Assembly (NCBI GenBank): GCA_963800235.1
Contig: CAWDAD010000001.1
Coordinates: 1,860,001 to 1,924,000, forward strand
Length of the DNA stretch: 64,000 bases
Direction of reading: 5' to 3'
Source: CAVVNP01 sp963800235
Lineage (GTDB): Bacteria > Actinomycetota > Acidimicrobiia > Acidimicrobiales > Iamiaceae
The position numbers and the translations under genes are program-made. A model generated the notes under the pieces. The model saw nothing but the letters and a program-made list of their open reading frames with translations. It was not told where the DNA came from and made no database searches. Each line of letters opens with the position of its first letter. Positions within the stretch are counted from its first letter, which is position 1. Of the stretch, positions 16,523-25,190 are shown one piece after another.

Positions 16523-17627
16523 GGCGGGTCAGCCGCTCGGTCGCCTCGATGCACTCCTCGACCAGGTCGTAGATGACGTCGCGCGCCGGGCGCATGCGGT
16601 CCATGCGCCCCACGATCTGCCCGACGGGGTTGAACTGCACGTCACGGGCCTGCTCGGGGTACTTGTGGCCGCGCTGGACGGCGTTGGAGGTCACCATGAA
16701 CTGCAGCGGCATGCCGAGCGGGTCGGGGGTGTCCTCCGACTCCCACGCCTCGGTCCAGTCGTTGCGCAGCATCCGGCAGGGCTTGCCGGTCCAGGAGCGG
16801 GAGCGGATGGTGTCGCGGCTCGAGGCCTCGAACAGCGACTGCATCTGCGCCGGGGGCACGTCGGCCTCCTCGACGGTGAGCCACAGCGATCCTGTCCAGA
16901 CCCCTTGGGCGCCCATGGCCAGCGCCGCCGCCACCTGCCGTCCGGTGCCGATGCCGCCGGCGGCCAGCACGGGCAGGGGGGCCACCGCGTCGATGACCTC
17001 CGGCCAGAGCACCGTCGAGCCGATCTCGCCGGTGTGGCCGCCGCCCTCGGTGCCCTGGGCGATGACGGCGTCGACGCCGGCGTTGCGGTGGCGCACGGCC
17101 TGGGCCGAGGAGCCGCAGAGGGCGGAGATCAGCCGGCCGTGGTCGTGCACCCGCTCGATGACGTCGGGCGGGGGCGTGCCGAGGGCGTTGGCGATGAGCC
17201 GCACGTTGTCGTGCTGCAGGGCGATGTCGACCTGGGGCGAGGCGATGGCGGCGCCGAAGCCGATCAGCTCGCGCATGCGCTCGTCCTCGGGGAGGTCGGG
17301 GACCTGGTGGTCCGCCAGCAGCTCCTGCACGAACCGGCGGTGCTCGTCGGGGATCATGGCGGCCAGGTCCTGCTCGAGCTTGTCGACGTCGAGCTCGCCC
17401 ATGCCCTCGTACTTGCCCGGGATGACGATGTCGACGCCGTAGGGCCGGTCGCCGATGTGCTCGTCGATCCAGTCGAGCTCGATCTCGAGCTGCTCGGGGG
17501 TGAAGCCCACGGCGCCGAGCACGCCGAGCCCACCTGCCTTGCTGACCGCCACCACCACGTCTCGGCAGTGGGTGAAGGCGAAGATCGGGAACTCGATGCC
17601 CAGGGTCTTGGCGAAGTCGGTCTGCAC
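16497..17627 (-). CDS. Nitronate monooxygenase / 2-nitropropane-dioxygenase-family FMN enzyme
   Basis: A 376-residue TIM-barrel flavoprotein. It starts 'MQTDFAKTLGIEFPIFAF' and shows 'VVVAVSKAGGLGVLGAVG', the active-site segment 'AQGTEGGGHTGEIGS' (His near residue 203) and the FMN-phosphate loop 'VLAAGGIGTGRQVAAALAMG' with 'GVWTGSLWL'. Family members oxidise alkyl nitronates; many actinobacterial members sit with P450 and steroid or lipid catabolism genes. It lies 25 bp downstream of the P450 gene in the same operon. The physiological substrate is not predictable. Confidence 0.85.
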   Translation of the reverse strand: MQTDFAKTLGIEFPIFAFTHCRDVVVAVSKAGGLGVLGAVGFTPEQLEIELDWIDEHIGDRPYGVDIVIPGKYEGMGELDVDKLEQDLAAMIPDEHRRFVQELLADHQVPDLPEDERMRELIGFGAAIASPQVDIALQHDNVRLIANALGTPPPDVIERVHDHGRLISALCGSSAQAVRHRNAGVDAVIAQGTEGGGHTGEIGSTVLWPEVIDAVAPLPVLAAGGIGTGRQVAAALAMGAQGVWTGSLWLTVEEADVPPAQMQSLFEASSRDTIRSRSWTGKPCRMLRNDWTEAWESEDTPDPLGMPLQFMVTSNAVQRGHKYPEQARDVQFNPVGQIVGRMDRMRPARDVIYDLVEECIEATERLTRLMGMTVDA

Positions 17628-17652
17628 GGGGTGCTCCTCGGGAGGTCGGTGC

Positions 17653-18900
17653 TCAGGCGGGGGTGAGGCGGAGCGGGAGCTCCTTGATGCCGTTGATGAA
17701 GTCGGACCGCATGCGGCGGGGCGGTCCGTCGAGGACGACGTCGGGGTACCGGCGGAGGAACTCCCGCACCATGACCTTGATCTCGGCCCGGGCCAGGTTG
17801 GCCCCCAGGCAGAAGTGGGCGCCGCCGCCGCCGAAGGTCAGGTGGTCGTTGTCGGTGCGGCGGACGTCGAAGCGGTGCGGGTCGTCGAAGACCTCGGGGT
17901 CGCGGTTGGCCGCCGCGTAGAACAGCACGACCTTCTCCCCCTTGGTCAGCCGCTGGCCGGCCAGCTCGGTGTCGCGGGTGACGGTGCGGCGGAAGTTCTG
18001 GATCGAGCTGCCCCACCGCAGGAACTCCTCGGTGGCGCTGGTCCAGAGGTCGTCGTCGTCGATCCCCGCCAGGAGCTCGGCTCGGGCGTCGGGGTGCTCG
18101 ATGATGGCGAGCATCGAGTGGGCGATGAGGTTGCGGGTGGTCTCGTTGCCGGCGACCACGAGGAGCACGAAGAACATGTTCAGCTCCTCCTTGGTCAGCT
18201 TGTCGCCGTCGACCTCGGCCTCGACCAGGGCGGTCATGATGTCGTCTCGCGGGTGGGCCCGGCGGTCGTCGGCGATGGCGTCGCAGTAGGCGTAGATCTC
18301 GGCGGCGGCCACCTCGCCGTCCTCGGCCGAGGTCTGGAAGTCCGGGTCCTGGTGGCCGACCAGCCGGTTGCTCCAGTCGAAGACGAGCTTGCGGTCCTCG
18401 TCGGGCACGCCGATCATCTCGCAGATCACCTGCAGCGGCAGCTCGGCGGCGACCTCCTCCACGAACTCGACGGTCTCCCGCCCCTCGATGCCGTCGAGGA
18501 TGCCGGCCGCCCTCTCCTGGATGTGGTCGACCAGCTTGGTGATCATCCGGGGGGTGAACCCGGCCGAGACCAGCCGCCGGTACCGGCTGTGCTTGGGCGG
18601 ATCCATGTTGAGCAGGGTCATCCGGATCAGCTCGAGGGCGGCGGCCTCGTGGTCCTGGATGAAGGTCGAGCCCAGCTCGGTCGAGAAGGTCTGGTGGTCC
18701 CGGCTCGCGGCGCGGACGTCGGCGTGGCGGGTGATGGCCCAGAACCCCTGGTAGGTGGGGTGGTCGTGCCAGTAGGCGGGGGCGTGGGCCCGCAGCACGT
18801 CGAACTGGTCGTGGGGCACGCGGTCGGCCCACGTGTCCTCGAGCAGGTCGATGTGGGCCAGGACCTCGTGCACGTCGACGGGGTGGTCGGTGGTCGTCAT
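17653..18900 (-). CDS. Cytochrome P450
   Basis: A 415-residue soluble bacterial P450. Visible hallmarks are the I-helix 'VVAGNETTRNLIAHSM' (near residue 245), the K-helix E-x-x-R in 'ATEEFLRWGS' (near 288) and the haem-binding loop 'FGGGGAHFCLGANLARAEI' (near 350; Cys is the haem ligand). The HFCLGANLAR form resembles actinobacterial sterol/terpenoid hydroxylases such as the CYP125/CYP142 region of the family tree, but subfamily assignment is inference. The ATG overlaps the stop of the upstream tetR by 4 bp, so regulator and enzyme are one transcript. Confidence 0.93.
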   Translation of the reverse strand: MTTTDHPVDVHEVLAHIDLLEDTWADRVPHDQFDVLRAHAPAYWHDHPTYQGFWAITRHADVRAASRDHQTFSTELGSTFIQDHEAAALELIRMTLLNMDPPKHSRYRRLVSAGFTPRMITKLVDHIQERAAGILDGIEGRETVEFVEEVAAELPLQVICEMIGVPDEDRKLVFDWSNRLVGHQDPDFQTSAEDGEVAAAEIYAYCDAIADDRRAHPRDDIMTALVEAEVDGDKLTKEELNMFFVLLVVAGNETTRNLIAHSMLAIIEHPDARAELLAGIDDDDLWTSATEEFLRWGSSIQNFRRTVTRDTELAGQRLTKGEKVVLFYAAANRDPEVFDDPHRFDVRRTDNDHLTFGGGGAHFCLGANLARAEIKVMVREFLRRYPDVVLDGPPRRMRSDFINGIKELPLRLTPA

Positions 18901-19505
18901 CGGTGGTCCTCCTGGGGCAGCCCCAGCAGCTGGTGCAGGCCCGAGACGACGAGGCGCTCGGGCACGGCGGACGGGTCGAGCCGGTACTGGAAGGCGGAGC
19001 CGACGAGCAGGGCGATGACCTGGGCGGCCACCTCCATCGCCGGTGCCGGCAGGGCGAAGCCGAGCTCGGCGGCCCAACCGTCGAGGCCCTCGGCCAGCCC
19101 GGCGCGGGCCTGGTCGAAGCGGGCGGCGGCCCGGTCGGCCAGCTCCGGGTCGCGGACGGTGTGCAGCCAGAGCTCGAACTCGAGCAGCACCCAGGCGTCG
19201 GCGTTGCTCTCGTCGGCGCGCACCAGCCCCCGCCAGAGCGAACGCAGCCGCTCGTCGAGGCCTGGCACCTCCTCGAGGGCCGGGCGCAGGTCGGCGATGG
19301 TCTGCTCCATCCACACCTCGAGCAGGGCGAGCAGCAGGCCCTCCTTGTTGCCGAAGTGGCTGTAGAGGGCGCCGGTCGTGCGGTCGGCGGCGTCGGCCAC
19401 CGCCTCGGCGGAGACGGCGTGGAACCCCTTCCGGGCGAAGAGGTCGGCGGCGGCGTCGATCAGCAGGGCCCGGGTCTCCGCCTTGCGCTCCTGCTGGGTG
19501 GCCAT
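18897..19505 (-). CDS. TetR-family regulator of the P450 operon
   Basis: A 202-residue regulator. The N-terminal helix-turn-helix is 'LIDAAADLFARKGFHAVSAE' followed by 'AVADAADRTTGALYSHFGNK', a textbook TetR signature. ATG 19505 has GGGGAG 4 nt upstream; a further in-frame ATG at 19541 lacks this. The first gene of the tetR-P450-nmo operon, it probably represses its own promoter through the palindrome just upstream, de-repressing when a P450 substrate binds. Confidence 0.88.
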   Translation of the reverse strand: MATQQERKAETRALLIDAAADLFARKGFHAVSAEAVADAADRTTGALYSHFGNKEGLLLALLEVWMEQTIADLRPALEEVPGLDERLRSLWRGLVRADESNADAWVLLEFELWLHTVRDPELADRAAARFDQARAGLAEGLDGWAAELGFALPAPAMEVAAQVIALLVGSAFQYRLDPSAVPERLVVSGLHQLLGLPQEDHR

Positions 19506-19554
19506 CGTGCTCCCCGTGGCGGGCGCCACGGGCGCCGCCAACTTTCTCGGTCTT

Positions 19555-19568
19555 CCTACTTATGTAGG
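19555..19568. promoter_or_regulatory. Putative TetR operator (CCTAC-TTAT-GTAGG)
   Basis: A 14-bp inverted repeat with 5-bp arms in an unusually AT-rich patch. It lies directly downstream of the -10 box of the tetR-P450 promoter, covering the expected transcription start, the usual place for an autorepressor. Confidence 0.45.
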
Positions 19569-19570
19569 CG

Positions 19571-19599
19571 ACCCTAGATATTGCCGGGTGCCGCTGCAA
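19571..19599 (-). promoter_or_regulatory. Probable promoter of the tetR-P450-nitronate monooxygenase operon
   Basis: Minus-strand TTGCAG (19594-19599) and TAGGGT (19571-19576) are separated by 17 bp. It lies between the end of map and tetR, about 65 nt before the tetR start, with the palindromic operator overlapping the start site. Confidence 0.45.
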
Positions 19600-19635
19600 G
19601 CCACCCCGGTCGTCGCCCTGGCGCGGTCGGCGGGC

Positions 19636-20404
19636 TCAGGGCAGCGTCAGGACCTCGGGGCCGTCGTCGGTGATGGCGATGGAGTGCTCGACGTGGGCCG
19701 AGCGCGAGCCGTCGGCGGTCACCACGCTCCACCCGTCGTCGAGCAAGGCGGTCTCGGCGCCACCGGCGTTGACCATGGGCTCGATGGCCAGCACCATCCC
19801 GGTGCGCAGCTTCGGCCCCGTGCCCGCCCGCCCGTGGTTGTACACGCTCGGCTGCTCGTGCATGGCGGTGCCGATGCCGTGCCCGCTGTACTCGCGCACC
19901 ACCGAGAACCCGGCGTCCTCCACCACGGTCTGGACGGCGTGGCCGATGTCGCCGAGCCGGTGGCCGGCGCGGAGCTGGTCGATGGCGGCGGACAGCGAGG
20001 CCTCGGCCACGTCGATCAACCGCTGCGCGTCGGGGTCGATGGAGCCGACGCCGGCGGTGAAGGCGGCGTCGCCGTGCCAGCCGTCGACGATGGCCCCGCA
20101 GTCGATGGACACGATGTCGCCCTCCTCGAGCACCGTCTCGTCGGGGATGCCGTGGACGATGACGTCGTTCGGGGAGGCGCAGATGACCGCCGGGTAGGGC
20201 GGCACGCCGTACCCGAGGAAGTTGGAGGTGGCGCCGCGGTCGATCGAGCACTTGTCGGGCGATGCGGTCGAGCTCGGCGGTGGTGACCCCGGGCCGGATG
20301 GCCGCTCGGGTGCGGGCGTGCATCTCGGCCACGACCCGACCGGCCGCCCGCATGTGCCGGAGCTGTTCGGGCGTCTTGCGCAGCGCCGACGCGCCGAGGT
20401 TCAC
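19636..20404 (-). CDS. map: Methionine aminopeptidase type I (one apparent frameshift)
   Basis: Removes the initiator methionine. The N-terminal half in one frame reads 'ALRKTPEQLRHMRAAGRVVA' and 'AAIRPGVTTAELDRIARQVL'; the rest in the next frame reads 'PPYPAVICASPNDVIVHGIP', 'IVSIDCGAIVDGWHGDAAFT' (metal Asp), 'YSGHGIGTAMHEQPSVYNHG' (metal His) and 'GMVLAIEPMVNAGG' (metal Glu). The frame breaks near 20242, where GAT is followed by an extra C before GAC (GAT/GAC are both Asp). Removing it restores a continuous protein of about 255 residues. GTG start at 20404 overlaps the adk stop. Confidence 0.9.
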
Positions 20405-20979
20405 GACGTCACGCGCGCGTCGATGACACCGGTCAGGCGCTCGAAGACCTGGGCCGGGGTGCCGAGGCCGTCGACGTCGACCAGCTCGCCGCGCTGGCGG
20501 TACCACTCGACCACCGGCGCGGTGTCTCGGTCGAACACCTCGAGCCGGACCCGGACCGCCTCGACCGTGTCGTCGGCGCGCGCCTCGGCGGCGCGACGAC
20601 CGGCGATCCGCTCGAGGACCACCTCACGCGGCACCTCGAGGTTCACCACCACGTCGATCGGCGCCTGGGCGGTGATGCCGGCCAGCTCGTCGGCCTGGGG
20701 CACGGTGCGGGGGAAGCCGTCGAGCAACCAGCCCTTGTCGGCCACCTCGGGATCGCCGAGCACCTCGGCGACGACCCCGATGATCACCTCGTCGGGGACC
20801 AGCCCGCCGCTGTCCATGTGCGACTTGGCCAGCCGGCCGAGCTCGGTGCCGGCGGCGACCGAGCGCCGCAGCACGTCGCCGGTCGAGATGTGGGGCACGC
20901 CGTAGTGGGCGGCCAGGTCGACGCACTGGGTCCCCTTGCCGGCACCCGGTCGTCCGAGGATCACCAGCCGGATGGCCAC
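20401..20979 (-). CDS. adk: Adenylate kinase
   Basis: Interconverts AMP + ATP and 2 ADP. The 192-residue protein has the P-loop 'ILGRPGAGKGTQCVDLAAHY' and AMP-binding 'HISTGDVLRRSVAAGTELGR', then 'GWLLDGFPRTVPQADEL'. Only a short LID is present between 'RIAGRR' and 'RLEVFDRDTAPVVEWY', so this is the short, zinc-free form. GTG start; it lies in the common secY-adk-map order. Confidence 0.96.
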   Translation of the reverse strand: MAIRLVILGRPGAGKGTQCVDLAAHYGVPHISTGDVLRRSVAAGTELGRLAKSHMDSGGLVPDEVIIGVVAEVLGDPEVADKGWLLDGFPRTVPQADELAGITAQAPIDVVVNLEVPREVVLERIAGRRAAEARADDTVEAVRVRLEVFDRDTAPVVEWYRQRGELVDVDGLGTPAQVFERLTGVIDARVTS

Positions 20980-21013
20980 CGCGCTCCGCTCCTCGTCGCC
21001 TGCGGAGCGTCCA

Positions 21014-22366
21014 CTACCGCAGGAAGCCTTCGTAGTTGCGCATCATCAGCTGGCTGTCGACCTGCTTCATGGTCTCGAGCGCCACCCCGACCGCGATCAG
21101 GATGGAGATGCCGAAGAACCCGAGCGCCTGCCCGCCGCCGCTGTTGCCGAGGACCGACCCGAGGATGGCGGCCGGCACCAGGGCGACCACCGCGATGAAG
21201 AGGGCGCCGGGCAGCGTGATGCGGTTCAGGATCTTGGCCAGGTGCCGCTCGGTCTGCGGCCCGGGGCGGATGCCCGGGATGAACCCGCCCTGCTTGCGGA
21301 TCTTGTCGGCCTGGCGGTGGGGATCGAACTGGATCGCCGTGTAGAAGTACGCGAACCCGAGGATCAGCAGGCCGTAGGTGACCAGGTAGAGGGCGCCCGA
21401 GCCCCGGCTGAAGTTGTCGCTGATGAAGCTCTGCACGGAGTTGGCCCAGTTGCCGCCCTGGCCCTGGGCGTTCAGCTTCTTGGCCGGCAGCACCTGGGCG
21501 ATGATCAGCGGCAGGTAGAGCACGGAGCTGGCGAAGATGATCGGGATGACGCCGGCCTGGTTCACCTTCAGCGGGATGTAGGTGCTCTGGCCGCCGTACA
21601 TGCGCCGTCCGACGACCCGCTTGGCGAACTGCACCGGGATGCGGCGCTGGCCCTGCTCCATGAACACGATCGCCACCATGATCCCGGTGAACATGATGAC
21701 GATGATCGCCATCATGCCGATGCCCTTCTCGGCGTTGACGGTGCCGAAGTTGGCGGGCAGCCGGCTGACCACCGAGGCGAAGATCAGGAGCGACATGCCG
21801 TTGCCGATGCCGCGCTGGGTGATCAGCTCGCCCATCCACATGAGCAGGGCGGTGCCGGCGGTCAGGGTCAGCACGACCAGGGCCACGACGGGGACGTTGA
21901 AGCTGACGAACAGGTTCTGGCCGAGGGGGTTGCCCCCGGCGAACCCGGCGCCGCCGTTGTGGAACAGGAAGGTCAGGCCCGTGGACTGCATGAGGGCGAT
22001 GCCGACCGTCAGGTAGCGGGTCCACTGGGTGATCTTGCGCTGCCCGACCGCTCCCTGGTCCTGCCACTGCTCGAGCTTGGGGATCACCACCGCCAGGATC
22101 TGCATGATGATCGACGCCGTGATGTACGGCATGATCCCGAGCGCGAAGACCGCGAACTGGGTGATCGCCCCGCCCGAGAAGAGCTGCAGGAAGCCCAGGG
22201 CCCCGCTGGTGGTGGCCTGGTTCTGCAGGTCCTTCAGCACGCGGACGTCGATGTCCGGGACCGGGATGTGGCTGCCGAACCGGTAGAGCCCGATCATCAG
22301 CAGCGTGAAGAGGATCTTGTTGCGCAGGTCCGGGACCCTGAACATGTTGCGCACGCTGGACAGCAC
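21014..22366 (-). CDS. secY: Protein translocase subunit SecY
   Basis: The channel of the Sec translocon. A 450-residue protein with about ten membrane segments, beginning 'MLSSVRNMFRVPDLRNKILF' from GTG 22366. SecY hallmarks include 'ALGIMPYITASIIMQIL', 'QRGIGNGMSLLIFASVV' and the cytoplasmic 'RKQGGFIPGIRPGPQTERHL' loop needed for SecA and ribosome contacts. Frame intact although neighbouring r-protein genes are damaged. The 35-bp gap from rplO is normal for spc operons. Confidence 0.97.
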   Translation of the reverse strand: MLSSVRNMFRVPDLRNKILFTLLMIGLYRFGSHIPVPDIDVRVLKDLQNQATTSGALGFLQLFSGGAITQFAVFALGIMPYITASIIMQILAVVIPKLEQWQDQGAVGQRKITQWTRYLTVGIALMQSTGLTFLFHNGGAGFAGGNPLGQNLFVSFNVPVVALVVLTLTAGTALLMWMGELITQRGIGNGMSLLIFASVVSRLPANFGTVNAEKGIGMMAIIVIMFTGIMVAIVFMEQGQRRIPVQFAKRVVGRRMYGGQSTYIPLKVNQAGVIPIIFASSVLYLPLIIAQVLPAKKLNAQGQGGNWANSVQSFISDNFSRGSGALYLVTYGLLILGFAYFYTAIQFDPHRQADKIRKQGGFIPGIRPGPQTERHLAKILNRITLPGALFIAVVALVPAAILGSVLGNSGGGQALGFFGISILIAVGVALETMKQVDSQLMMRNYEGFLR

Positions 22367-22401
22367 GGCGGCTCCTGCGATCGGTGTGGCGGCCCGACGG
22401 G

Positions 22402-22890
22402 CTAGCGGTTGGTGAGGTGGTTGCCCTTGGCCGGCGGGCGCCGGTCGCCCCACGGGAGAGGAAGGATCTCGACCGTACCCCCCGCCGCGGTGATGGCTGC
22501 CTCGGCGGAGGCCGAGAACCGGTGGGCCTTCACCGTGATGGCGCGGGTCACCTCACCCCGTCCGAGGACCTTCACCAGGGCGCCCTTGCCGACCAGGCCG
22601 CGGGAGCGCAGCACGTCGGGGTCGACGGCGTCGAGGCCGGTGTCCTCGAGGGTGTCGAGGTTGACCGCCTGGTACTCGATCCGGAACGGGTTGTTGAAGC
22701 CCTTCAGCTTCGGCACCCGCATGTGCAGGGGCATCTGGCCGCCCTCGAAGCCGACGGGGACGGTGTCGCGGGCGCGCTGGCCCTTGGTGCCGCGGCCGGC
22801 GGTCTTGCCGCCCTTGCCGCCGATGCCTCGGCCGACCCGCTTGCGACGGCGGTTCGACCCTGGAGCAGGCTTGAGATCGTGGAGCTTCAT
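22402..22890 (-). CDS. rplO: 50S ribosomal protein L15
   Basis: Late-assembly large-subunit protein of 162 residues. It begins 'MKLHDLKPAPGSNRRRKRVG' and has the glycine-rich 'RGIGGKGGKTAGRGTKGQRA', 'GFEGGQMPLHMRVPKLKGFN' and the C-terminal 'HRFSASAEAAITAAGGTVEI'. ATG 22890 has AAGGA about 7 nt upstream. The frame is continuous with rpmD upstream; I treat that as an artefact of a one-base error in rpmD, not a gene fusion. Confidence 0.95.
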   Translation of the reverse strand: MKLHDLKPAPGSNRRRKRVGRGIGGKGGKTAGRGTKGQRARDTVPVGFEGGQMPLHMRVPKLKGFNNPFRIEYQAVNLDTLEDTGLDAVDPDVLRSRGLVGKGALVKVLGRGEVTRAITVKAHRFSASAEAAITAAGGTVEILPLPWGDRRPPAKGNHLTNR

Positions 22891-22916
22891 GCCGAGTCCT
22901 TCTGGAACCTTGTCCT

Positions 22917-23097
22917 CTACTGCTTCGGTGACGTCGACCAGGTGCGGGACCTTGGCGAGCATGCCGCGGATCTCGGGTCGGTCGGGCAGGGTGTTCGAGC
23001 GGCCGATGCGACCGAGGCCGAGCGCCCGCAGCGTGCCGCGCTGCTTGGGCTTGGTGCCGATCGACGAACGGACCTGGGTGACGGTGAGCTCGGCCAT
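22917..23097 (-). CDS. rpmD: 50S ribosomal protein L30 (stop displaced by an apparent one-base insertion)
   Basis: Short r-protein: 'MAELTVTQVRSSIGTKPKQR', 'GTLRALGLGRIGRSNTLPDR', 'PEIRGMLAKVPHLVDVT'. In the given frame there is no stop and translation would run into rplO. A TAG at 22919-22917 falls one base out of frame, exactly where L30 should end (about 59 residues). An extra G after ACC (ACC/ACG Thr) near the 3' end would explain this. The 'readthrough' codons after it are AT-richer than coding DNA here, which supports an untranslated spacer. Confidence 0.85.
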
Positions 23098-23657
23098 CAC
23101 CGCACCTCGTCGGGCTGGCGGGGGCCGCGCTGGCTCTCGCGGTAGGCCGAGAGCAGGCCGGCGGGCACGAACTCCTCGGCGTCGAGGCCGCGCAGCTTGG
23201 CGATCTCGTCGGGCCGCTTGAGCGCCTGCAGCCCGGCGATGGTGGCGCGGGCGACGTTGATGTGGTTGGACGAGCCGAGCGACTTGCACAGCACGTCGTG
23301 GATGCCGGCCTCCTCGAGGATGGCCCGGGCGGCGCCACCGGCGATGACGCCGGTGCCGGGAGCGGCGGGCTTGAGCAGCACCCGACCGGCGCCCATGCGC
23401 CCGATGATGGGGTGGGTGATGGTGGAGCCGGCGAGGGGCACGGCGAAGAGGTTCTTCTTGGCCTCCTCGGTGCCCTTCTGGATGGCGAGGGGCACCTCCT
23501 TGGCCTTGCCGTAGCCGAGGCCGACGCGACCGGCGCCGTCGCCGATCACCACGAGGGCGGTGAAGGAGAACCGGCGGCCGCCCTTCACGACCTTGGCCAC
23601 CCGGTTGATGTTGATCACCCGGGAGTCGCGCAGTTGCCCTTCGGGGTGGTTGGCCAT
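23097..23657 (-). CDS. rpsE: 30S ribosomal protein S5
   Basis: Decoding-fidelity protein; 186 residues. Visible are 'INRVAKVVKGGRRFSFTALV', 'VVIGDGAGRVGLGYGKAKEV', 'LLKPAAPGTGVIAGGAARAI' and 'KSLGSSNHINVARATIAGLQ', the S5 dsRBD-like and C-terminal domains. The frame is intact. The stop overlaps the rpmD ATG (TGATG), and the start lies 2 bp from the rplR stop. Confidence 0.96.
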   Translation of the reverse strand: MANHPEGQLRDSRVININRVAKVVKGGRRFSFTALVVIGDGAGRVGLGYGKAKEVPLAIQKGTEEAKKNLFAVPLAGSTITHPIIGRMGAGRVLLKPAAPGTGVIAGGAARAILEEAGIHDVLCKSLGSSNHINVARATIAGLQALKRPDEIAKLRGLDAEEFVPAGLLSAYRESQRGPRQPDEVR

Positions 23658-23658
23658 G

Positions 23659-24025
23659 TCAGAACTCCAGTCCGGCCTTGCGGGCCGCGTCGGCCAGGGC
23701 CGCGACCCGACCGTGGTAGTGGTAGCCGCCGCGGTCGAACACGACAGCGGTGATCCCGGCCTCATGCGCCCGCTCGGCCAGCGCCTCGCCGACCTCGCGT
23801 GGCGGCGGCCGCGTCGCCGGTCGAGCCGGACACGAGCCCGGGTTCGACGGTCGAGGCGGAGGCCAGGGTGGTGCCGGCCCGGTCGTCGATCACCTGGGCA
23901 CCGATGTGCTTGTTCGAGCGGAACACGGCCAGGCGGGGACGCTCGGCGGTCCCGCTGACCTTCTTGCGGACCCGGCGGTGGCGGCGGATCCGGGCCTCGC
24001 GCTTCTGCTTGGCGTGGTCGCTCAT
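23659..24025 (-). CDS. rplR: 50S ribosomal protein L18 (one apparent frameshift)
   Basis: 5S rRNA-binding protein. The first part reads 'MSDHAKQKREARIRRHRRVR' and 'RPRLAVFRSNKHIGAQVIDD'; the end, in the neighbouring frame, reads 'FDRGGYHYHGRVAALADAAR' and 'KAGLEF', the standard L18 C-terminus. The gene length is one over a multiple of three. The break is near 23797 within GCC-ACG-C-GAG. An extra C after ACG or an extra A before CGC both fit. Confidence 0.9.
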
Positions 24026-24035
24026 CGCTGGTTGC

Positions 24036-24582
24036 TCACTTCCCGGCCTTGCCGGCCTTGCGGGCCACGCGCTCGCCGAGGTAGCGGACGCCCTTGCCCT
24101 TGTACGGCTCGGGCTTGCGCAGACCACGGATGTCGGCGGCGACCTGGCCGACCACCTGCTTGTCGATGCCGCGCACCACGATGCGGTTGGGGGCGGGCAC
24201 CTCGAAGGTGATGCCGTCGGGGGCGACGACCACCACGGGGTGGCTGAACCCGAGCGCCAGGTCGAGGTTCTGGGGGCCCTGGGCGGTGGCGCGGTAGCCG
24301 ACGCCGACGATCTCGAGCTCCTTGGTGAACCCGTCTGTGCACGCCGATGACCATGTTGTTGACCAGCGAGCGGACGAGGCCGTGCAGCGCGCGGTTCTGG
24401 CGCTCGTCGTCGGGCCGCTCCACGACGAGGGTGTCGCCGTCCTGGCGGACGGTGATCTCGCCGGGGAGGTCGCGCTCGAGGGTGCCCTTCGGGCCCTTCA
24501 CGCTGACGTGCCGGCCCGACAGCGTCACGTCGACGCCGCTCGGGACGGTGATGGGGTTCTTGCCGATGCGGGACACGGTCAC
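24036..24582 (-). CDS. rplF: 50S ribosomal protein L6 (one apparent frameshift)
   Basis: Large-subunit protein near the factor-binding site. It starts at GTG 24582 ('MTVSRIGKNPITVPSGVDVT') and continues 'GRHVSVKGPKGTLERDLPGE' and 'RALHGLVRSLVNNMVIGV'; after the break 'PDGITFEVPAPNRIVVRGID' and 'EPYKGKGVRYLGERVARKAG'. Near 24339 the coding strand reads GTG-C-ACA-GAC; deleting the C joins 'MVIGV' to 'TDGFTKELEIVG', a perfect L6 join. The two candidate bases GTG/GTC are synonymous. Confidence 0.92.
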
Positions 24583-24989
24583 CTACCAGACGAAGCAGAG
24601 GATCTCGCCGCCGACCTTGTGGCGACGGGCCTCGCGGTCGGTCATGAGACCCTGGCTGGTGGACAGGACGGCGACGCCGAGGCCGCCGAGCACGCGGGGC
24701 ACCTTGTCGGCCTTCGAGTAGACCCGCAGGCCCGGCTTGGACACGCGGCGCAGGCCGGAGATGGTGCGGCGCGCGCTCGGGCGAGTACTTCATGGTCACC
24801 GTCAGGGTGCTGCCCGGCGCGGTCGGCGTTCGTCCTCGACCGCGAAGTCCTCGATGTAGCCCTCGCGCTTCAGGATGTCGGCCAGGGCCTCCTTCTGCTT
24901 GGAGGACGGCATGCGCACGTCGTCGTGCATCGCGACGTTGGCGTTGCGGAGCGGGTCAGCATGTCGGCGATGGGATCGGTCATGGTCAT
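24583..24989 (-). CDS. rpsH: 30S ribosomal protein S8 (three apparent indels)
   Basis: 16S rRNA binder. It begins 'MTMTDPIADMLTR' (ATG 24989, GGGAG 7 nt upstream) and ends 'ADKVPRVLGGLGVAVLSTSQ', 'GLMTDREARRHKVGGEILCF'. Three breaks are needed: a lost base at CGC-CTC near 24955, a lost base near 24825, and an extra C near 24770. The net length (two over a multiple of three) agrees with two losses plus one gain. The corrected protein has the family's 'RRTISGLRRVSKPGLRVY'-type centre. Confidence 0.88.
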
Positions 24990-25002
24990 CGAGTCGCTCC
25001 CT

Positions 25003-25188
25003 TCACCAACTGGCCTTGGTGACGCCGGGGATCTCGCCGGCGTGGGCGAGCTCGCGCAGGCAGATCCGGCAGAGCCCGAACTTGCGGTACACGGCGCGCG
25101 GCCGACCGCACCTGCGGCACCGGGTGTACCCGCGGACCTTGAACTTCGGCGTCCTCTGCTGCTTGTGGATGAGCGCCTTCTTGGCCAT
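25003..25188 (-). CDS. rpsN: 30S ribosomal protein S14, zinc-binding type
   Basis: The 61-residue short S14: 'MAKKALIHKQQRTPKFKVRG', then 'CRRC' and 'CRIC' separated by about a dozen residues, forming the zinc ribbon of the C+ form. The frame is intact in the middle of a heavily damaged stretch. The gene lies directly between rplE and rpsH, as usual. Confidence 0.95.
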   Translation of the reverse strand: MAKKALIHKQQRTPKFKVRGYTRCRRCGRPRAVYRKFGLCRICLRELAHAGEIPGVTKASW

Positions 25189-25190
25189 GG

